Part shown: one piece after another, positions 47,280 through 55,277 of the stretch
Layout of the letters: each line of letters begins with the position of its first letter
How positions within the stretch are numbered: the first letter of the stretch is position 1
NCBI GenBank assembly: GCA_021740785.1
Contig: JAIOZI010000009.1
Location: forward strand, 37,575-101,574
Length of the DNA: 64,000 nt
Reading direction: 5' to 3'
Source of the DNA: Melioribacteraceae bacterium
GTDB lineage: Bacteria; Bacteroidota; Ignavibacteria; Ignavibacteriales; Melioribacteraceae
Made by a program: the position numbers and the translations under genes
Notes under the pieces: generated by a model
The model's database searches: none
Told to the model about the DNA's origin: nothing
Seen by the model: only the letters and a program-made list of their open reading frames with translations

Positions 47280-47705
47280 CTAAATATCAAATACTATTCG
47301 TGTTTTATATTCTCCATCCTTTTCAACTATATGCATTTGATGAAAAGTAACTGCTTTTATCTCTTCCTTCAAGGTATGTTTTTTATCCTGGAATTTCTCG
47401 ACGTTTATTTCCGCCGATAAAATATAAAGTCCACTGCTCAATTCAATTTTTAATTCATTGAGATGATTAACTGTCAATCTCTTAGTGTAAACCAAGTAAT
47501 TTAATTCACTCAAAAATTCGACAAGCAGTTCTTCGATTGAATCCTTTACGATTTTAAATTTGTAACTCTCGCCTTCAGAAGGAGAATACTCTTCAAAAAC
47601 AGATTCTCTCCATGCAAGTGCAGACGCTTCAAACAAATCCGCCAGGCTGTTTCCATATACATCGACTGCGATATCTGCGGTATGTTCAACAAAATTATAG
47701 TGCAT
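47280..47705 (-). CDS. Archease
   Basis: A 141-residue archease, the cofactor that speeds RtcB guanylylation and multiple turnover. The family start is clear (YNFVEHTADIAVDVYG then SLADLFEASALAW), as is the C-terminal EIKAVTFHQMHIVEKDG ending in RIVFDI. The aspartate in HTADI and the C-terminal acidic residues bind metal in known archeases. It is upstream of rtcB in the same operon, separated by 16 bp. Length is normal. Confidence 0.93.
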   Translation of the reverse strand: MHYNFVEHTADIAVDVYGNSLADLFEASALAWRESVFEEYSPSEGESYKFKIVKDSIEELLVEFLSELNYLVYTKRLTVNHLNELKIELSSGLYILSAEINVEKFQDKKHTLKEEIKAVTFHQMHIVEKDGEYKTRIVFDI

Positions 47706-48147
47706 GACCCAAATGATATTAAAATTAATGATGATGGAAATATAACGGGATGTTGTTTAAAATCAAGAAGCGGACTTAATCCGGAATTATGCTTTAGAAC
47801 ACGATACAAGAATAATAGGATTATTAATTGCGCCGTCATTTTTCCGTAGGAACGCCTATGGCGATGGCGGCGATTCTTTAATGATATTGGAATGCGGGCT
47901 TTAGCCCAAAAACCTTTTGGGTTAAAACCCGATTTACTCGTTTATCCATTATTCACCGCACTGAAGCGCCGCGCTATTATTCTTATTGAATAATCCGGGT
48001 TAATGTTATATCCAGTTCGCTAAAGTACTGCTAATGTGTAATTTCGATTTTTTATTGTTATCTCAAATCTCCGGTGTGGTTTGTCAGGGCTGGAAATCTG
48101 AACCCCGCGCATATTGAGATTTACAACATTTCATTGTTGACACAATA
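47706..48147. other. Intergenic region with palindromic repeats
   Basis: A 442-bp spacer between archease (whose promoter must lie at its left end) and the DUF5916 gene end. It contains hairpins GGGCTTTAGCCC and GGGTTAAAACCC (47893-47932). A CTGAAGCGCCGCGCTATTAT unit (47963-47982) running into GAATAATCCGGGTT matches 13641-13682 almost base for base. No gene is seen. Confidence 0.55.
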
Positions 48148-50325
48148 CTAAAAGTAATACAGGTATTTTATTTTCAAAACCGCTGCTCTATCGGATACCT
48201 GCAAATTTCTTCCCGTAAAATTTCCGAAAGAATCGAATTGACTGACACGGTTTCTGAATTCATTATACGCAAAATATATCCAGCTCTTTGGTGAAAAGTT
48301 ATAAGCGAAAAAGAATCCGAGGATCATCTGTTCAAGTTTATCAGTGGATTTCACAAAAACATTATCAACATAAACCTTTATGTTAACATTATTCACGGGA
48401 GTAAGTGAAAAATATGGTCGTGCATTATAAGTAATATCTTCTACATCGCCTGCTGGATTTCCTTCAACCCACATATTATATGAAGTTCCCATATTTAGAA
48501 AATCTGCGACAAGAAAATCGAAGCTGCTGCCAAGTGATGCGTAGAATGCAAGGTAGTCTCTCGCAAAATTATAAGTGCGGTAATATCCGCCGTAAACATT
48601 TCCGCTGAACGATGCCGATGGATTAAACCATGAACTCAAGTTTGCCGAGTAGGATGAATATTTAACATCGAGGTCTTTTGCCTTGCCGGCATCAAGGTTT
48701 ATTTCAAATCCCCAATTATCTCTGAACTGCATATTGTATCCGAACACTCCGGCATAATCAATAAAATCATCTTCTTTTTGATAATCCAACGAGCCGCCTC
48801 CGTAGATAAGTATTTGGCGAATATACCCATCATCGAAGTACCAACGCGGTCCGCTTAATCCAACAAAATTCGTATTGCCCCGCCACGGAACAAAGCCAAC
48901 TTGGTCAACATCAAAATTATCGCCGACATGCCTGCTGCGTACAAGTGTAATCCAATCATCACTAAACATCGTTAAGCCTGTGGAATAAGCAAAATCGCCT
49001 TCGGAATTTTTAAATGATCTTGCAACCTGGTAAGCTAACTGCCAATTGGACCCCCGGAAAGCTCCGTCAATATCTAAAACCCCGTAACTGTTTCCGGCTT
49101 CGTATTTACCTACATACAATACTCCGATTGATGAGTTTTCCATAATTTGTTTTTTTACTCTTGCCGATGCAAAGTAAGCGCTCTGCTCGGTATAGTTCGT
49201 TCCGTTCATTTGATAATCTGTTTCGCCGGTGTGTGCAACAAATCCGCCGTATTCCCATTCATTCATCCTGCCGAATGCTTTTCCGCCGAAGAGCAATGGC
49301 ACTTCAGTTCCATCCGGAAGTTTCTTACCTATTCTTCTTGAGTAAAATAATTCCATCGGTCTGTAAAATCCCGTGTTTCTTTGTCTTCCGGACGGCATAA
49401 ATATTTCATTCCCCTCTGTGAAAAACGGACGCCGTTCCGAGAAATAGCTTTCGAATCGTGAAATGTTGAAATCATACGGGTCTGCTTCAATCTGTGCGAA
49501 GTCGGGATTGGCAGTTGCCTGTACGGTTAATTTTGGCGATGGATTATAAAAGACATCAATTCCGGCATCGGGATCGAAATCATATTTGTTATCTCCGAGA
49601 TATTCTGCTTTTCCTATTGCAACGGGATAGATTTCCAGATTCAATCCTTTAATGCTCGGTCTGAAATCTTCGAATAACATTGTCCCGAATTTGGAAATTC
49701 TTTGTCCCTCACTCTCTTCGTATTCGCACCAGTAAATATCTTCGTTTTCGTCAGGAATCCATCTGTCGAAATCGACACCCCATTCTGCAACCTCTTTATC
49801 ATATTGAATTGATTTGTAAGGAATTTTCATTTCGACCACGTATCCCCAATCATATTCTTCGGTTGCTGCGAACCAAATTCCGTCCCAACTGTAATCACGG
49901 TTACGCGCATCATCCAATAAACGAGCATCGCTCCTGAACCCGGAAGCTCCAACGGCAAATTTATAAGCAGTCTGCTTATCATTAAAAGTATCGATCATAA
50001 ATGATACGATATCGCCGCCGAAATCATCAAGTATCCCGGTTTTGTAAACCGTTACATTTTTGTTATCGTAACAAATCATTAGGCAGTAAATCGCTTCGTC
50101 TGTAGTAAGAACTTTGGCAACGGTTTTTTGTGTCGGCTTAATATTATGGTAGGGTTGATATTGAATGAAATCCGTAACCGAATCAGCCTTACTCCAGACC
50201 GGGTCAATTATACCGTCAATCTCAACTTCAACATTAGTCTTGAAAAGTTTAATAATTTTTTGATCGTTGGAAGCTAGTATTGCTGATGCGACTAATAAGA
50301 AAAGTATGATTTTTTTCATGAGCAT
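48148..50325 (-). CDS. DUF5916 outer-membrane protein with CBM9-like N-terminus
   Basis: A 725-residue exported protein. The signal peptide (KKIILFLLVASAILAS) is followed by a carbohydrate-binding CBM9-like beta-sandwich (about 28-220: VEIDGIIDPVWSKAD is the usual start). The DUF5916 signature is ANPDFAQIEADPYDFNISRF with the following SERRPFFTEG. The C-terminal half is a series of amphipathic strands expected to form an outer-membrane barrel. The family is common in Bacteroidota and its role is unproven; uptake or processing of an extracellular substrate is the usual guess. Two ATG codons (50325 and 50319) compete and neither has a good ribosome site. It stands alone. Confidence 0.85.
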   Translation of the reverse strand: MLMKKIILFLLVASAILASNDQKIIKLFKTNVEVEIDGIIDPVWSKADSVTDFIQYQPYHNIKPTQKTVAKVLTTDEAIYCLMICYDNKNVTVYKTGILDDFGGDIVSFMIDTFNDKQTAYKFAVGASGFRSDARLLDDARNRDYSWDGIWFAATEEYDWGYVVEMKIPYKSIQYDKEVAEWGVDFDRWIPDENEDIYWCEYEESEGQRISKFGTMLFEDFRPSIKGLNLEIYPVAIGKAEYLGDNKYDFDPDAGIDVFYNPSPKLTVQATANPDFAQIEADPYDFNISRFESYFSERRPFFTEGNEIFMPSGRQRNTGFYRPMELFYSRRIGKKLPDGTEVPLLFGGKAFGRMNEWEYGGFVAHTGETDYQMNGTNYTEQSAYFASARVKKQIMENSSIGVLYVGKYEAGNSYGVLDIDGAFRGSNWQLAYQVARSFKNSEGDFAYSTGLTMFSDDWITLVRSRHVGDNFDVDQVGFVPWRGNTNFVGLSGPRWYFDDGYIRQILIYGGGSLDYQKEDDFIDYAGVFGYNMQFRDNWGFEINLDAGKAKDLDVKYSSYSANLSSWFNPSASFSGNVYGGYYRTYNFARDYLAFYASLGSSFDFLVADFLNMGTSYNMWVEGNPAGDVEDITYNARPYFSLTPVNNVNIKVYVDNVFVKSTDKLEQMILGFFFAYNFSPKSWIYFAYNEFRNRVSQFDSFGNFTGRNLQVSDRAAVLKIKYLYYF

Positions 50326-51470
50326 TTTATTTTTTTCATCTTTAGACTTATCATCCGTATGAAGGTTGCATAATAGATAATTTTTTTTCGCTTACATTTT
50401 AGATCATATCTGTCCAAAATAAATTTAAAGTTTTTGTACGGATCCGATGCTGTCAATTTAAGAATTGATAGAACACGAACTACGCGGGAAACCAAGGAGA
50501 ATTGACTATTTTCTATTGATGAATGATGATTGATGATTGACGATTGACGAATGACGAATGACGAATGATGAATGATGAATGATGATTGACGATCACCTTC
50601 GCTAAAGCTACGGTGATTAAAATTGATGAATGATTCCCTACACTGAAACTTGGTTTTAGCCTAGGTGGGCCTGCCAACCGAAGCTGGGTTTTAGCCTAGG
50701 TGGGCCTGCCAACCGAAGCTGGGTTTTAGCCTAGGTGGGCCTGCCAACCGAAGCTGGGTTTTAGCGTAGGTGGGCCTGCCAACCGAAGCTGGGTTTTAGC
50801 GTAGGTGGGCCTGCCAACCGAAGCTGGGTTTTAGCGTAGGTTGGGTCTCTGGTTTCTGCCTGCCCACCGACCTGTCCACCGACCTGTCCACCGAAGCTGG
50901 TTCTTAAGCGTAGGTGGGGTTTTTGTGGTTTATTTGTCCGCAAAGCGAGATCTCGCCAAAAGCGGATTTTTTGTCATTTGTTTATTGTTTCTTGATACTT
51001 GCTACTTGAGATTTATTTGTTACTAGTTGCTGGTGGCTGGTTACTTGTTTTCTGCTCAGTGGATTTTTGCTTTATGAAATTTATTTCTTGATACTTGATA
51101 CTTGTTTCTTGCTTTTTGTTTTTTGTTTTTTGTTTCTTGATACTTGATACTTGATTCTTGATACTTGTTTCTGGTCTCTGGTTTCTGGTTTCTTGATACT
51201 TGCTACTTGCTACTTGTTTCTTGAGATTTATTTGTCTTTTGCTTTTTGTTTCTTGATACTTGATACTTGTTTCTGGTCTCTGGTTTCTGGTTTCTTGATA
51301 CTTGATACTTGTTTCTTAAGTCTTATTTCTTTGCTTTTCCCCCTTTGCTCTCTGCGCTAAGCCCTATGCGCTATGCGTAAAACCAATATTGATTACAGAC
51401 AAAAAAGATTTGAAATTTAATAAGATTTACATTAAGTTGTGCTCAGTTTTGAATTTGTGGGAGTTGGAAC
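50326..51470. repeat. 1.1-kb repeat zone (heptads, 35-bp array, TTGATACTTG repeats)
   Basis: No gene is supported. The left part (50515-50595) is built from 7-8 bp GAATGAT/GATTGAC words. A 35-bp tandem array lies at 50650-50842. Next come reverse copies of the 12- and 23-bp units of 45.6 kb (50853-50922). From 50990 to 51340 it is a patchwork of TTGATACTTG/CTACTTG/TTTCTGG words in which a 35-base segment is repeated about 103 bp apart (near 51166 and 51269). The right end (51340-51378) is the reverse complement of the purine-rich stretch at 24.4 kb. Confidence 0.8.
50650..50842 (+). repeat. 35-bp direct tandem repeat array
   Basis: Five full units begin at 50650, 50685, 50720, 50755 and 50790, with a partial sixth at 50825. 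The unit starts TGGGTTTTAGCCTAGGTGGG and ends CCAACCGAAGC. Units 1-3 carry CCTAGG where units 4-6 carry CGTAGG, so the array grew in at least two steps. There are no spacers, so it is not CRISPR. Confidence 0.9.
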
Positions 51471-51686
51471 TTGAATCCATTTACTTTTATTCTTGATTTA
51501 CCATTCGAAATTAACCGAGCTAAACTTATAGATAATAATAAATCTTTACAAACAGCACTTAAGCGGACACAAACTTTACCGGGTAGCACCCGTTTAGTTT
51601 TGAGGAATGATTATAAATTATACACTACTGCAAATATTGGGACGAATTGGAAAGCGGTTGGACGAATAGTTATCGAACCAGGATAA
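51471..51686 (+). CDS. Small hypothetical protein
   Basis: A 71-codon frame starting at TTG with GGGAG about eight bases upstream. The product has a basic, mixed composition (NRAKLIDNNKSLQTALKRTQ, then NIGTNWKAVGRIVIEPG) and reads like coding sequence rather than repeat translation. It matches no family I recognise. It may be a small cassette gene or the remnant of a larger one; it lies just right of the repeat zone. Confidence 0.35.
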   Translation: MNPFTFILDLPFEINRAKLIDNNKSLQTALKRTQTLPGSTRLVLRNDYKLYTTANIGTNWKAVGRIVIEPG

Positions 51687-51978
51687 ATTACGAACATGAC
51701 AAATAATGTTTTATTAAGAAAAATAAAAAGCCATTAAATCCCCATAATACAAGGCGGGATGGTTTCGCATTTATCTCTTTGAGACAACTGTATTTTATCT
51801 GCAAATGAGACTTTAAATTTTGTCAACTCTTTATTTTTTTTGATCATTTACAGATTTATCCCCGGATATTTAGCGGACTTGTCCGCCGTATTTGTGGTGG
51901 ACTTGTCCGCCGTTTATTGGCGGGTAAAATACTATAGAATTATACAACTCAAGTTGTTTAAACAATGCGAGGTATTAA

Positions 51979-52734
51979 ATGAAAAAGATAATATTAGTAA
52001 TTACTGTTTTTATTCTACCTTTCTTCGTATGGAATTGTGATACAAATGAACCAAAAGAAATTACAGATGAATTTTCAGATGAAGCTGTTAAATCTGCTGT
52101 GTACAATGGTCCAAAATACCCTTCTGACTTTTTCAATGAGGATTTATCAAATGTAGTTCTAAATTATATAAGTCAATATGATGTGCTCACATTTACTGAA
52201 CCAGCAACCGATGATTATAATAGTGCTCTGGGTTATGTATATATTCGACTTAATGAATTGAGTTTGGATACTAATAAATTAGTAGATGGTCAATTAAACG
52301 AAAAGTATTTTGAATACAAATGGTTGCCAGATTCAACAATTAATCATTCCCCATATTTTTTTCGCGTTCATAAGAGTTCTTATTTCGAAGGTGTAGAATT
52401 TTTCGGTGCATCAGATATGAATAAGTTCAATATTATAGAAGTAGGTATTATTAATTATCGTCCGTTTACTTCACAATTTATAAAAGAGTTTTTTGATCAA
52501 TTATGGTTTTACAAACATTATAAAACTGGTGGTGCTGTAGTTATGAAAAGAACAGTTTCAGAAAATACAAATAGTTATAAATATACAATCTATTTTACCC
52601 ATACTGTCTTTGGAGACTATGGATTGCGTGATAAAATTAGGCTATTCAAAGGTGAATTTGAATTAAATAAGTCAAGCGGTGTGAGTCAGATAAATTATAC
52701 TTTAGTAAAAGAAGTTTTAGGTAATGGTAATTAA
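51979..52734 (+). CDS. Lipoprotein of unknown function
   Basis: A 251-residue lipoprotein with signal MKKIILVITVFILPFFVWNC and cysteine at 20. The mature part is rich in Tyr, Phe and Asn, probably alpha/beta, with no known motif. Codons are more AT-rich than in the metabolic genes to the left. GCGAGG lies nine bases before the ATG. Just upstream is a palindrome TTGTTTAAACAA (51952-51963) and a twice-repeated GGACTTGTCCGCCG hairpin, similar in style to the spacers of the cassette-like region that follows. Confidence 0.65.
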   Translation: MKKIILVITVFILPFFVWNCDTNEPKEITDEFSDEAVKSAVYNGPKYPSDFFNEDLSNVVLNYISQYDVLTFTEPATDDYNSALGYVYIRLNELSLDTNKLVDGQLNEKYFEYKWLPDSTINHSPYFFRVHKSSYFEGVEFFGASDMNKFNIIEVGIINYRPFTSQFIKEFFDQLWFYKHYKTGGAVVMKRTVSENTNSYKYTIYFTHTVFGDYGLRDKIRLFKGEFELNKSSGVSQINYTLVKEVLGNGN

Positions 52735-52745
52735 TTATAAACCAA

Positions 52746-52776
52746 GATTTTCCATTGGAAAATCTGCCCTTCGGAC
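52746..52776. repeat. Palindromic repeat, copy 2 (GATTTTCCA hairpin)
   Basis: GATTTTCCA/TGGAAAATC hairpin followed by GCCCTTCGGACC. It is nearly identical to 13153-13183 and again lies directly behind a stop codon. Confidence 0.7.
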
Positions 52777-52925
52777 CGCCAATTTTATTTGGTGATTTTT
52801 AGAATTTGTGAGTTGATGTTTTAATTAAGTTTACAATAGTATAATTAACATATTTCAAAAATAAATTTGGTCTGCACTAAGAATGCTGTAATTGTTTTGC
52901 TGGGCAGCACTTTAGTTGCAACAAG

Positions 52926-52932
52926 GTTAGGT
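52926..52932 (+). other. attC-like R' core site (GTTAGGT)
   Basis: GTTAGGT fits the integron R' consensus GTTRRRY exactly and lies 26 bp before the next start. A matching R'' site, ACCTAAC, follows the same gene at 53562. Together they bracket the gene as a cassette would be. Confidence 0.5.
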
Positions 52933-52957
52933 GCCAATTAAACATAATGGAGCTATA

Positions 52958-53554
52958 ATGAAAATATTCTCAACATTTCTCTTGTTCATAACATTCTTGT
53001 TTTCAAATGTGATGTTTGCGCAGAGCATACTACATCCTAATTCATCAGGTTTTGCACTAAACTTAGGTTACACGCTTTTAAAAGATGCAGGTGTTTTCAG
53101 TCAATCACTATCTGCTTCACCGACTGGTCATTATGATATTTCAATTAGCCATTCTGACGATCACACATATGGAATTGGTTTTGACTACTATTTTAATAAC
53201 CAAACCGAAAGACTTTTAGTGCCAACAATTTCTATCTCGTATATTTTCTCGAATTATATTTCCTCATTTAGTGTAGGCGGCATGTTAAATATTAATGCTG
53301 TCAGAAAAGACAACCTAGCATTTATTCCACAAATTGGGGGCGGGGCTTTATACATACTCCGTGACAGTAGTCATCGTTCATATTACGGAAGTAATTCTAG
53401 TGCTATTGGCGCCAAATACTTTGCTATGCTGGGTTTTGGTATTGCTAGCTACATAGGCGATTTTGCAATACTTTCTTTTTCACCAGGTATTTCTTATGTC
53501 CAAGAGGAAGTAGTTTTCGGCTTAACTGCGGGTTTAGTGGTGACCCCTTTTTAG
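52958..53554 (+). CDS. Small outer-membrane beta-barrel-like protein
   Basis: A 198-residue exported protein. Signal peptide MKIFSTFLLFITFLFSNVMFAQ, then about eight amphipathic strands with Gly and aromatic residues (GFALNLGYTLL, YGIGFDYYF, SFSVGGMLNI, AMLGFGIASYIG) ending in VVTPF. This is the plan of an OmpW/OmpX-sized barrel, but no family is recognised. ATG 52958 is supported by GGAG five bases upstream; an in-frame GTG at 52931 would lie on the attC-like site. Bracketed by GTTAGGT and ACCTAAC, it looks like a single-gene cassette. Confidence 0.65.
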   Translation: MKIFSTFLLFITFLFSNVMFAQSILHPNSSGFALNLGYTLLKDAGVFSQSLSASPTGHYDISISHSDDHTYGIGFDYYFNNQTERLLVPTISISYIFSNYISSFSVGGMLNINAVRKDNLAFIPQIGGGALYILRDSSHRSYYGSNSSAIGAKYFAMLGFGIASYIGDFAILSFSPGISYVQEEVVFGLTAGLVVTPF

Positions 53555-53561
53555 TATGTGC

Positions 53562-53769
53562 ACCTAACCCGCTGCTCCCCGCTACGAAACAGCGGGACAG
53601 ACTAGACCGACCGCCCCCGATAAAAAGCATCGGGATAAGCGAAACGGTTTTAGTGTAGTACAATTTTTTAGTTTACGTTAATCGTGCGGCATTTTGCTGC
53701 CTGCCCGGCTCGCCTCGCTCCCGCTTCGTCGGAGCGGGTAGGCAGGGATTATCTGCAGCGCCGTTATAC
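53562..53769 (+). other. attC-like spacer 1
   Basis: Starts with ACCTAAC (53562-53568, exact R'' consensus RYYYAAC) and ends with GTTATAC (53763-53769, R'-like) 17 bases before the next ATG. Between them are three hairpins (CCCGCTG/CAGCGGG, CCCGAT/ATCGGG, and a long CTGCCTGCCC/GGTAGGCAG pair). The whole could fold as one long imperfect hairpin, as attC does. Confidence 0.45.
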
Positions 53770-53785
53770 GCAAAGAGAGGTAGAT

Positions 53786-54982
53786 ATGAAGAATTTATTT
53801 ATAATTTTCTTTGTACCGTTTTTATTATATAGTCAAAATCCAACCTTTCGTGATATTAATATTGTTAATGAAAACATAGTTTTTGTAGTTGGAGACGATG
53901 GTACAATTTTAAGAACAACAGATTCTGGAAACAATTGGGAAGATGTTTCCTTCGACACAAATGAATCATTTATGGAGATAGAAAGTTGTAAAAGTAAACT
54001 TTGGATAAGAGCACATCTCTCTGATAAAATATATTATTCTGAAGATTTAGGAAATTCTTGGATTGAAATTACTCAATTTGATGATGACTACATCTTAAAT
54101 ATGAAATTTATTAGCGATTCATTGGCTTTCCTTACAGCTGGTGTCAACAAAATTTATAAGTCAACCGATAATGGAATATCGTGGCAACAAATCGATGGTT
54201 CATACTATTCAGCTGGACCGATAGATTTTATAAATAATAATATTGGTTGGATTGGTGGGTTCAATGTTATATACAGTACAAGTGATGGTGGCAATACTTG
54301 GTATATGAAAGGTTTAGATGTTTTTGAGTTGGACATACGAGAATTACAGCTACTTGATCATAGTATTGGTTTTGTCGTTGGAGATGGAAACAGCAATAAT
54401 AATGTTAATTATGGCATGTTTGCAATGACAGAAAATAATGGCGAATCTTGGTATAAAAAGACCTTTGATAAATATGTGCAGGATTTGCATTTTTTTAATG
54501 AAGATAGTGGGATCATAATTACCGATTATAATATTTTAAATACTTCAGACAAAGGCAGAAATTGGGATACATTAGATGTCAAGCTATACTCTTTCGAGTT
54601 TAGTAATAACAAAAGTTGGGGACTTTCTAATGACGGGAAAATTTTATTTAGTGATGATCGATGGGAAACGTGGGTGCAACAATACCCTCAAGCATCATCT
54701 GTCTCAGATGAATTAGTATCCTCATATACTTTATCACAGAATTACCCAAATCCATTTAATCCTTCAACAAAGATAAACTATTCTATCTCGGAATCTGGTC
54801 AAGTAAATATTGCGCTGTATGATATTCTGGGCAAACATATCAATACTTATGTTGATGAATTTAAACTTGCTGGTAATTATTCATTGGAAATAAACGGAAG
54901 TAAATTATCAAGCGGTATTTATATCTACAAAATGGTAATAAATAATTTTAGTTCAACAAAGAAATTATTATTCATAAAATAA
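53786..54982 (+). CDS. Secreted Asp-box (YCF48-like) protein with T9SS sorting domain
   Basis: A 398-residue secreted protein. The signal peptide (LFIIFFVPFLLYSQ) is followed by a beta-propeller built from at least six Asp-box turns: TTDSGNNW, SEDLGNSW, STDNGISW, TSDGGNTW, TENNGESW and TSDKGRNW. The C-terminal 80 residues are a type A type IX secretion sorting domain (NYPNPFNPSTKINYS, then YDILGK, LSSGIYIYKM). It should be exported by T9SS and attached or released at the surface. ATG 53786 is chosen for GAGAGG and the signal peptide; the upstream extension to 53684 is spacer. Binding target is unknown. Confidence 0.85.
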   Translation: MKNLFIIFFVPFLLYSQNPTFRDINIVNENIVFVVGDDGTILRTTDSGNNWEDVSFDTNESFMEIESCKSKLWIRAHLSDKIYYSEDLGNSWIEITQFDDDYILNMKFISDSLAFLTAGVNKIYKSTDNGISWQQIDGSYYSAGPIDFINNNIGWIGGFNVIYSTSDGGNTWYMKGLDVFELDIRELQLLDHSIGFVVGDGNSNNNVNYGMFAMTENNGESWYKKTFDKYVQDLHFFNEDSGIIITDYNILNTSDKGRNWDTLDVKLYSFEFSNNKSWGLSNDGKILFSDDRWETWVQQYPQASSVSDELVSSYTLSQNYPNPFNPSTKINYSISESGQVNIALYDILGKHINTYVDEFKLAGNYSLEINGSKLSSGIYIYKMVINNFSSTKKLLFIK

Positions 54983-54985
54983 TTT

Positions 54986-55253
54986 GCTATAACAAGCAAA
55001 TCAACTAGACACCCTTTTCAGTGCGGCATTTGTGCTGTTCTTAAGTTTAGTGAAAAAAAGGTTCTGATAAACAGTAACCTTCTAAAATAAATTGTTCAGC
55101 TGGCGCGTACAATGAAAGTTACGCACCGTCTGCTAAATTATAGGAGTTGTCTTTCTAATCGGTATTCCTGTGCTTCGACAAGCTCAGCATAAATTCTGGG
55201 GCACTCCAACAAAAAGCGTCAAGACAAGCTGGTTATTTGCCACTTTGTTATAC
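54986..55253 (+). other. attC-like spacer 2 with 182-bp repeat unit
   Basis: Begins GCTATAACAAGCAAATCAAC four bases after the stop and ends GTTATAC (55247-55253), 24 bases before the next gene. Ends are complementary at six of seven core positions. Positions 55053-55234 form a 182-bp unit that is repeated directly at 57170-57351, the spacer on the other side of the next gene. Confidence 0.5.
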
Positions 55254-55277
55254 CACTAAACGAATATGGAGCATTAG

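Noticed and set aside
49147..49937. Plus-strand open frames across the DUF5916 gene
   Set aside because: They are antisense shadows of a long gene with clear family signatures on the other strand.
50650..50842. Possible CRISPR array
   Set aside because: The 35-bp units are directly adjacent with no spacers, and no cas gene is present; it is a plain tandem repeat.
50761..51360. Open frames in the 50.7-51.4 kb repeat zone
   Set aside because: Products are repeats of the DNA words (SGFLIL, GGQVGGQ) and no start is supported.
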